NCBI GenBank assembly: GCA_040219575.1
Contig: JAVJSD010000074.1
Location: 1 to 64,000 of the forward strand
DNA from: JAVJSD01 sp040219575
GTDB taxonomy: Bacteria > Planctomycetota > Planctomycetia > Pirellulales > Pirellulaceae
Length of the DNA: 64,000 nt
Direction: 5' to 3'
Within the stretch, counting starts at the first letter, position 1. Each line of letters begins with the position of its first letter. Below, piece after piece: positions 19,001 through 25,800 of the stretch. The notes under the pieces are model-generated. The model was not told the origin of the DNA. It ran no database searches and saw only the letters and a list, made by a program, of their open reading frames with translations. Made by a program: the position numbers and the translations under genes.

Positions 19001-21163
19001 AACCTGATCGATCGGGGCCAAAGGTGGTGGAGCGGTTGTGCGCAAGTCCTGGTCGTCGATCGGATCGTAGGCGACCAACGTCTGATTGAGTTCATCGACT
19101 CCGGCGATCAGGGGCAGCAACGTGCCGTTGACGGCGTTGTCCCACGTGGTCGCCGATTGCCCGCGCGGCAGCGGACGGGCCAGCCATTGCGCCAGATACG
19201 GAATGCGCGCCCACGCTCCATCTCGAATCGCGAACGCCTGCGCGGCCGCGTCGAACTTCTCGGAAGCTTGTTGGTACTTCGCCGCGGCCTTGTCGTAGAG
19301 TTGCTGCGGTTGGTTGCCGGCGGCGGACTCTCCGGCGATGACGAGGTCCTCCGCCCGGCGTCGCGTGTCGTCGGCGACGTCCAACTCCGGCCAGGCCCAC
19401 ACATGGGCCCGCAGATCTCCTGGCGCGCCGTCCTGCTGCAGGGCGGCGGCGAGATCTTCCGCCTGGCGCCGTACGCCGAGCGATCTCCCCACGACGCTCG
19501 CGTCGGTCCACTGCGACAACACCTGCGCCTCCTGCAGCAGCGATAGAAAACGCGCGTCGGAGTAGCGGGTGTCGGCGGCGTCGAGCGCCTTCAGGGCGGC
19601 GGCGAGACTCGCCGCGGAGGGCGATTGCTGAAACTGATCCATCTTGCCGCCAAGCGCATTCACATCCGCCTGGGAGATTTTTCCGAAGAATTCGGCCAGC
19701 GCCAGCGAGTGAGGCTTCATCTGCGCGCCTCCCTCGAATCGCAGGTCGCGCACGACGCTGAGCGAACGTCGTGAATTCACGCCCGCCGAGGTCAGCGTAC
19801 TTTCGACCTCCGCGCCGTAGCGCTCCATTTCGACCAGCAGACTGCGGGCGCGGAGGTCGTACGCGCGGCCGCTCGTGTTGCACTGCTCCAACCACAACAG
19901 GCGGTGGACGTATTCCCGCCATGCGATGGGAACCGCGCGATTGGGATGGTCGGCCGCCAAACGGTCGTGGGCTTTCCACAGATCGCTGATTTTCTCTTGC
20001 GAGATGGGAGGACTGCGCGCCTCGGCCTGGCTCGCCTGGTCGAGCATGGCGGTGAGCGACTCTTCATTGAGCGACTGCGCGAGTCGAAAGTCATCGACGT
20101 CGTGAGGCAACAGCAACGGCGTGAGCGAGTCGGCCCGGTAGCGGCGCGCCCAGGCGTCGGTTCGTGATTCGACGTAGCGGACCAGTTCCAGCAGCGACAC
20201 ATGCCCGTCGTCGTTTCCCGAGGTTCGATCCCTGTCCGCCGCGCCCGCCAGCCCCAGACGAAAATAGCGGCCGAAGACCGTCGCCTGAAATCGAGACGAG
20301 GCCCAACCCTGTTGACCGGAACTCGTCGAATTCAGCACGACGAGATTCTTCATGCCGCTGTGTTGCACGACGTCTTCGAGGCGATCGGCGAAGTCGTTGT
20401 AAAGAATGCCGGCGTTCCAGTTCACGAGGCGGCGATTGCAGTCCAGAACGAGCAGGATGCGCACGTCGTCGGCGAATCCCTGCCTCTTGATCACGTCCAG
20501 CAATTCGGTCAGCGGCAGCCAAGTGTCGCTGTTCAACGGTGTCGCGCCCGGGGGCACCAGACATGGCTGCCCGGCGCCGTTCACCGCTCCATGCATGCTG
20601 ATGTAAGCGATCAACCGCTTGTCGTACGCCGCCCGCCGCTTGAGCGACACCAGGATTCGCTCGAATTGTTCGACGCCGAGCGTGGGGGCGTCCCAGCCTT
20701 CCGAGGCGTCGTAGATGGCCAGCGTCTGGCCGTCCAAGTCGTACAGTGCATCGAGGTCTTCCCGCGACCAGGCGTTGGGCGTCATCGGCCACTCGTAATT
20801 CGTGGCCGAGATCGCCACCAGCGGCGTGCGGTCCGGCGCGTCGAGCAAGAAGTACAGCAGCACTCCCAAGAGCACCAGCAGCAGCACCCCCAGCAATCCC
20901 AGCCGCAGCCAGCGAACTCGCCCGAGCGGTCGCCCGCCGCCCGCCAAGGGCTGCTGCCAGCCGTGCTCTGGGGCGGCGGCGCCCGCGGCGCCGCGCCAAG
21001 ACGACGAGGCGTTTGAATTCCGCCTTCGCACCAGAAAGCAGGCATGCACCACGCCGGGCAGAAAACCCAACAGCGTCAACAATACGTTCAGCGCCAGTTG
21101 GCGGCCGCTTCCACACACGGCGGCCGCGACCGGGGGAGCCAGAATTGCCAGGAGATACAACAT
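16079..21163 (-). CDS. Giant membrane protein: Pmp3-like N-terminus, caspase-like domain, vWA domain
   Basis: 1694 residues. Residues 1-45 resemble a Pmp3/UPF0057 two-helix module (LLTLLGFLPGVVHACFLV). A third helix spans 86-107, then a caspase-like (C14) domain spans about 115-340. It has a candidate catalytic His191 in ISMHGA and Cys242 in LLVLDCNRR, both after hydrophobic strands as in caspases. A degenerate EF-hand-like loop ends at Glu326. A long helical region shares its layout with the protein encoded at 22821-28325 (IRDGAWARIPYLAQWLA). A von Willebrand A domain follows, with the MIDAS motif DCSYSMS starting at residue 1133 and VVLVITDGVNNQY later. A beta-rich tail ends the protein. 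It is probably anchored in the inner membrane with the bulk outside. It is last in the minus-strand operon that starts opposite tssA. Confidence 0.75.
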   Translation of the reverse strand: MLYLLAILAPPVAAAVCGSGRQLALNVLLTLLGFLPGVVHACFLVRRRNSNASSSWRGAAGAAAPEHGWQQPLAGGGRPLGRVRWLRLGLLGVLLLVLLGVLLYFLLDAPDRTPLVAISATNYEWPMTPNAWSREDLDALYDLDGQTLAIYDASEGWDAPTLGVEQFERILVSLKRRAAYDKRLIAYISMHGAVNGAGQPCLVPPGATPLNSDTWLPLTELLDVIKRQGFADDVRILLVLDCNRRLVNWNAGILYNDFADRLEDVVQHSGMKNLVVLNSTSSGQQGWASSRFQATVFGRYFRLGLAGAADRDRTSGNDDGHVSLLELVRYVESRTDAWARRYRADSLTPLLLPHDVDDFRLAQSLNEESLTAMLDQASQAEARSPPISQEKISDLWKAHDRLAADHPNRAVPIAWREYVHRLLWLEQCNTSGRAYDLRARSLLVEMERYGAEVESTLTSAGVNSRRSLSVVRDLRFEGGAQMKPHSLALAEFFGKISQADVNALGGKMDQFQQSPSAASLAAALKALDAADTRYSDARFLSLLQEAQVLSQWTDASVVGRSLGVRRQAEDLAAALQQDGAPGDLRAHVWAWPELDVADDTRRRAEDLVIAGESAAGNQPQQLYDKAAAKYQQASEKFDAAAQAFAIRDGAWARIPYLAQWLARPLPRGQSATTWDNAVNGTLLPLIAGVDELNQTLVAYDPIDDQDLRTTAPPPLAPIDQVEQLYGALEQNVNTAAQQMLASASSDAATLREIDALLELPLIPWQTRSDLSARRARIAAALAASTTEPSNTSPRRARQETAADDDPPGLLVRIESRWRVHPLLAILDPRQAFPSEETSASSLTRIDEMGDQVRHLLGSIATRVESDPQDAEWIIRSAAAVWFRPPAVDPIEVEGRRDVQRLLIWQARRALDDFLGPTSGSQTPFFAMTATDYVAMAQGVTLPTTAVAQRLDEVQALLAARKLAASQGLSVHASDILLTDPADAVSTAVAVRALPSGAGADFPQGVVSVFLADQNQRLGATHEVSLPLSSASDPSASDPTSSGDQAATAAANGASTTDGASVQFPIHLNGSQLAGHGPTLGIEGQFRGNRFASSLLLRVPGGSVVEATRPDYGPPAITLRGRQQKLVSVVVVLDCSYSMSEPVGGGAAGAANANANGPTSDTTGSGASTSGGSRGVGAGAAAARSRMEEAKLAVRGILQQLGAVENVRVGVCLFGHRVGWDTETPNLLRRQTDYGEPIPLALRPYNDIELVMPLGRFGKDQSRKLDDLLATVKPWGETPLYLSLIEAIGDFGPSDEGSQKVVLVITDGVNNQYNPPPSADKTLDDVLAARGKQDIRVDILGFGIPAQQQNQAAAAFDRLAKETGGHYAQVTRAAEMVDWLKPLFTPNPYRVDYQGEQVAQADLGTLVRLPASSAARTYTVSTDEIKQATPVEPGVSLQLVTNADDDRLQASPYLTDDPYFVRAIHGPDQQEAGYRVAAHRPTVDEQGVRFPVSVQSDRGEVMLRPDEIWVEITPRASNSDQRFDKYVLYEPWYAANASAPLLNVTASNWPKTADLAEIRVFGKSPATPPTQSVSLKDVADRPPSASTGFPIETMPSVTYQVRTRRAPASNGWEVLVVERHTSDTDELADVKVELSPPPDRVRHQFDAQNSVVLHTFTYHSATRDEIEQLQILFTSRQALAAGCWISEKPIERRVP

Positions 21164-21225
21164 CGGGTTGATTGCGGCGAACAGCGGTCGTTTCGGACTT
21201 GCGTTGATTGTAACGCAACCAGCAG

Positions 21226-22518
21226 CTAGGGCGGCGCCAGTCGTCGCGGGGGAGGCAACGCTTGCGCTGTCGCGGGAGTGACGACAGCGCCGTCGTCCCG
21301 CCGGCGAACCTGAGGACGCTCCCGCCGCTGCAAAATCCTCAGCAGATGGACGCCGTACGAATCGGAGAAGACCGTCATCTCTCCCAAGCGGTTTTCAAAG
21401 GCTGCGCGACGGGCGATATCGCTGACCATCGACTCGGCGGGCGTCCAATCAAAGCGCCGCGAGTGGAGCCGCCGCAGCAGTGCGGCGTCCGGCGGATCGG
21501 CGGCGTGCCCCGCGATCAGCATCCGTACTTGCTCAATCGCGGCACGTGCCTCGCCGGGATTTTCGAACTGCGAGAACGGCGCCGTGACTTGCTCCCACGA
21601 GACCTCCAGCGATGTCGTCAGAATCTCCGCATGCTGGATCTCCGCATGCTGCGCTTGGGCCACGGGATACGCGCCGCCCGTCGCAGCGCCGGATGCCTGG
21701 CTTGTCTGCGACGATGCGTTGGTCGGCGCCACGGGCGTCGCCTCGCCCCCGGTGGGGCCTTCCGTGGGACCACTCGGCGGCGGCGTCTCCGCGGGGGGAC
21801 CTTCGGTCGGCAGCGAATCGGAAACGACGACGCCCCCCGTGCCGCAGGCCTTCAGCGTCATGCGTGCGAAACGTCGCACGCGGGCCGATGGTTCGGACGG
21901 GCAGCCTTGATCGTCGACGCCATACGCCAACTGCCACAGCTTCTCGCGGATCTTCTCACTGCAGCACTTGTGCGTGTTGCAGTAAGCGCATTTCGAGCCG
22001 GCCGTCTGGCGAATCGCCTTGACCGCCTCGAGACGCACATCTTCGGTGCAATCGCTGAGCGCCGACAGGAAAGCCTTCTCCACATCCGGGTAGCAGCCGC
22101 CGCAGCCGATCGTCGCCAGATATCGCAGCGACTTGATCTTCTGCCGGCTCTGGTCCTCGTCGGACTTGACGCTGGCCGCGGCCGCGACCGACGGCGTACT
22201 GGAACTGGCGTTGGCCGGGTCGGTGATCGACTTCAAAGCCGGAATCGGCTCGAGTCCCGGGTAGATGCTGCCTAGAAAGTTCTGCCCCTGGCGAAACAGT
22301 CCCACGAGCCCCTTGGCCAGGTCGTTCAACCCCAGAAACTGCGGCAACGTCATCCCGGCGCCTTTGGCCGGGGCGATCGCCACGATCGTCGTGTCGCCGG
22401 CCTGCGCCGAGGTCGGAGTCGTCGAGGCGGAACTTGCTCCACTCTGCATCGAAACGCAACCACTTATCATGAAAGAGATTACGCACACCAGAGCGGGCAA
22501 TGTGAGGCGATGATTCAT
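21226..22518 (-). CDS. Cys-rich lipoprotein with HEAT-like and possible parvulin-like region
   Basis: 430 residues. The N-terminus is a lipoprotein signal with lipobox FMISGC, so the mature protein should start at Cys21 and sit in a membrane. Residues about 125-190 look HEAT-like (IKSLRYLATIGCGGCYPDVE then DVRLEAVKAIRQTAG) and are unusually rich in Cys (CGGC, SKCAYCNTHKCCS), suggesting disulfides or a metal site. A Pro/Thr/Gly-rich linker follows. The C-terminal 100 residues end with GEMTVFSDSYGVHLLRILQR, which resembles the last strand of parvulin prolyl isomerases; this is tentative. It lies between the two caspase-like genes on the same strand, 62 bp before the vWA fusion. Confidence 0.7.
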   Translation of the reverse strand: MNHRLTLPALVCVISFMISGCVSMQSGASSASTTPTSAQAGDTTIVAIAPAKGAGMTLPQFLGLNDLAKGLVGLFRQGQNFLGSIYPGLEPIPALKSITDPANASSSTPSVAAAASVKSDEDQSRQKIKSLRYLATIGCGGCYPDVEKAFLSALSDCTEDVRLEAVKAIRQTAGSKCAYCNTHKCCSEKIREKLWQLAYGVDDQGCPSEPSARVRRFARMTLKACGTGGVVVSDSLPTEGPPAETPPPSGPTEGPTGGEATPVAPTNASSQTSQASGAATGGAYPVAQAQHAEIQHAEILTTSLEVSWEQVTAPFSQFENPGEARAAIEQVRMLIAGHAADPPDAALLRRLHSRRFDWTPAESMVSDIARRAAFENRLGEMTVFSDSYGVHLLRILQRRERPQVRRRDDGAVVTPATAQALPPPRRLAPP

Positions 22519-22820
22519 GGATCAACCCATGCTCGTGCAGTTCACGCGATCGGAAAATTCGGCACAATCCTCCTATCTTATCGGTGTTGAGGCCGCTTCA
22601 TCTTGACTGCGTTATCGTGAAGAATCCGCGTCGCAGAAGTCGTGATACTTGTTGGAAGTTCAATCTCGCCAGCGATTTTCCGAACTCGTGACAGCTCGCG
22701 AATTCGGTACTCGGTACAACGAGTGAACCTTCAGAAGTCTCACGACTTCTGCTACCCAGTTTTCTACGTTTGACGCCGCATCAAGTCTTTCTGCCCATTT
22801 CCTTCACGCGTCCCCCAGAT
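22519..22820. other. Intergenic region carrying hairpin repeats
   Basis: 302 bp between the caspase-like gene and the lipoprotein gene, which share a strand. It contains two members of the dispersed GTGA/TCAC-loop hairpin family (22634-22653, imperfect, and 22732-22751, perfect) facing each other. No gene is seen. Confidence 0.65.
22634..22751. repeat. Pair of facing tetraloop hairpins
   Basis: CAGAAGTC-GTGA at 22634-22645 has an imperfect return arm. CAGAAGTC-TCAC-GACTTCTG at 22732-22751 is a perfect 8-bp stem. The first is followed by a CAATCTCGCC block that also follows the copy at 48525. Confidence 0.7.
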
Positions 22821-25800
22821 TCAGGGAAGCTTCAAGTTCAACGTGTCGGGGGGAACGCCGGGCCTGATCGTCAGCGGAACGTCGGCCGTGCGATCCTTGT
22901 TGCGCACCGTTCCCTTCGCCGTCACCTTGTACACTCCCGGGGGGATCCGCGCGATCGTGAAGTTTCCGCGCTCGTCGGTCGTGGCCTTACCGACCGTCTT
23001 CTTCTTGCTGTCGATGACCTCGACTTCGATATCCGCCTGCGGGCTGTTTCCATAGGTGACGACGCCCTCGACCGTGGCGGTCATCGCCGCCAGGCGGGCC
23101 GCCGCCTGCTCTTTCGACAACACGGTGAGCGGAATCTGTTTGATTTCGCCGGCGTTGCCGACACGGTCGATCGCCTGTACGAGCAAATGGTGGTTTCCGG
23201 GCGAGACGTTCGCCGTCGGAATCTTGGCGGCCCACGTTCCATCGGGTTGTTGCCCGGCGGCGATGGGTTTGGTCTTCTCCGAGAAGACGCCGTCGCCGGT
23301 CGCGTCGATGGCGGCCTGCACCGTCTTGACCCCGCTTAGGGGATCCGCGGCGACGACCGAGAGTGCGAAGGATTCGCCCGCCGTGATGATCCGATCGGGC
23401 GTCAGTCGCATGCTCTCCATCACCGGCGGCGTCGCGTCGAAGACGACCTCCACGGGATTGCTCCACGCGGTTTGTCCCTTGATCCGAACGACCGCCAACA
23501 GGTTGCCGATCAAGTTCTGAACCTGAGTCGTGGGCAACTCGAGATGCAGGTCGGAGACACTTGGTTCAATCTCGATCTCGCCTTTGGAGCTGAGTTTCGT
23601 CAACCGAATTTGCAAATCGCGCTCCGCACGAATCTGAATGCGAGGATCGTCGGTCAGCAACCGGTCGCGGGCGCGGTCGACGCCGACTTCGATCACCGCG
23701 GCAGGGTCGAGAAAGGCATTGGCGGGGACGTCGACCTCCACCGTGGCGGGAATTGAATCCGTTCCGCCGGGATACGCGGCGCCAGCTCTTGGCGCGGTGA
23801 TGCGCGCGTCGGCCGCGTCCACGCCCTCGGGGATGTTCAACGCATCGCGATCACAGCGAAAGCGATACACCAGCGCACGGGGGTAGCCGTCGATATCGAG
23901 TTCGACGCGCACGACGCGGTCGTCGCCGTGGGGTGATTTCAGTTGGAGTGAAGCTTGATAGCCGGGCGGCGTCAACTCGTCGGCCCGTTCAACGATCGTC
24001 GCTCCCGAAGTCACGTCGACAATCCGGCAGTCGAGTTTCACATCGCCAGGGGGCAACGCGGCGCCTTGTCGGGGAGAAACGGCGACAGTAAACCGCTCTC
24101 GTGCGTAGTCGTAGTCGACCTCCGCCTGCAACAAATTGCGCGGCCGCTGGGGGACAATTTGAATCGTCTTGAAGGTCGTCCAACCGGTTGCGGCGTCGGC
24201 CAGCGTCAGCAGCAGACCATGGTTGGCCGTGGGCGCCTGCTTCGCGGCGGCGGTCTTCGTGCCTGCCGCGTCGTTCGCAGCGGCACTGGAGGAGGGAGCG
24301 GTGGGAGACGTCGATGAGTCGGGCGTCGAGGAATCAGGCGACGAGGAGGTTCCCGACGCGGCGCCTGACGTTGCCGACGCGGGTTGAGGAAACGGCAAGG
24401 GCGTGCTCATGCCGCCGGCGGCCGTCTTGACCTTTTTCATGTCGGCCAGCACGGGCATGTCGCCCAGGCGCTCGCGCAGTTTCTGCGCGTCGGCCGGCGA
24501 CAGGGCGCCTTCGGGCAAGGCGAAGTCCGGCGGTCGCCGCAAGGCGAGCAACTCGACATCGAGTGTCTGCGGCTGCGATGCGTGATTGACCAGCGCCAAT
24601 TGGTATGCGTTGGTGCGGTTCGGGAACGGCAAGAGCCGTGCGGCGCTGTCGTTCATCGCCCAGCTATCCGCGACGCCGCCGCTCAACTGCACGACGACGG
24701 TCTCCGGCCGCGGCAGCCAGACATCGACGGCTTGGCGGACAATTTCCGTCTTGGTGACGGCGGTCAGCACGAGTTTCGGCGAGAAGGCCGCCTCAGGGAT
24801 CCGCTTGAGACTTAATCGAATCGTTTCCGGCAGACCGGCAGCCAACTGCAGCGTCGCAGGAGTGGACGGGACATGCGGCAACGTGGGTAAACCGCGCAGC
24901 AGGCTCTCCCGCGCGTCGCTCGAGACGTCAAGCAATTGGTTGTTGTAAGAGACGTACAACCAGACAGGCTCCTTCGGACCGCTGAGACGCGATACGGTCA
25001 CCGCCAACTCATTCTCCGTGTCGAGTGTGAGACTGACCGACGAGGCGCTCCGCATGACCAGGCCGGGCGCGGTCAACGGCGGCGCGACGACTCGATTGGG
25101 GATTTGCCGTGCGGCGGCGCCGTAGGCATCGGCGATGTTGCGGCACCCGACGGCCAGCGCGGGAGGACTGGCGTCGGCGCACGTCATGGCCCGGCGGCGA
25201 TGCCACAACATCAATTCTTGAAACTCCTCATCCCGCAACTCGCGGCAGGGACAGGCGTCGCCCACGCGCAGCGCGTCGCGCGGATCGACGAGATACAGCG
25301 CCGTGTCGGCCGCATGGAACATTTCGCGTTGCGCGGAATGCCGCGAGGCCGGCGTGCCGTCTTGCGTTGGGCTGGCCTGCGTCGCCACCACCAGCCACTC
25401 AGGCAATTGCTTGTAGAACTGCCCCAGGGCTTCGCCCGGCGCCCGGAACGCGGCTCGCAGCGCGTCGCGATGCGTGTGCGACGTCGGATCCGCCACGTAG
25501 GCTTGATAGGCGCGCGACACGGCGTCGGATTGCGACCGCAGTCGCTTCAATTGTTCAGCCGCGTGCGGAGAGATGCTCTCGCAGAGGCCCAGCATCTTGA
25601 CCTCGAGTTCAAGCTGGCGCAGCATCCATTGCCACTTTTGCGGCGTCTCCCGGGCGACGCGTGGGGTCAGTCTGGCTCCCGTCGGCAGACGAATCTGCGT
25701 CGCCAGCGTTTGTTCGGCCTGCGTGGCGAAGTTCAACAGCTGCGCGCGGGGCGCAACGGAAAGCAGCGGCGTCGAAAGCAGCGAATCGCATCGATACACG

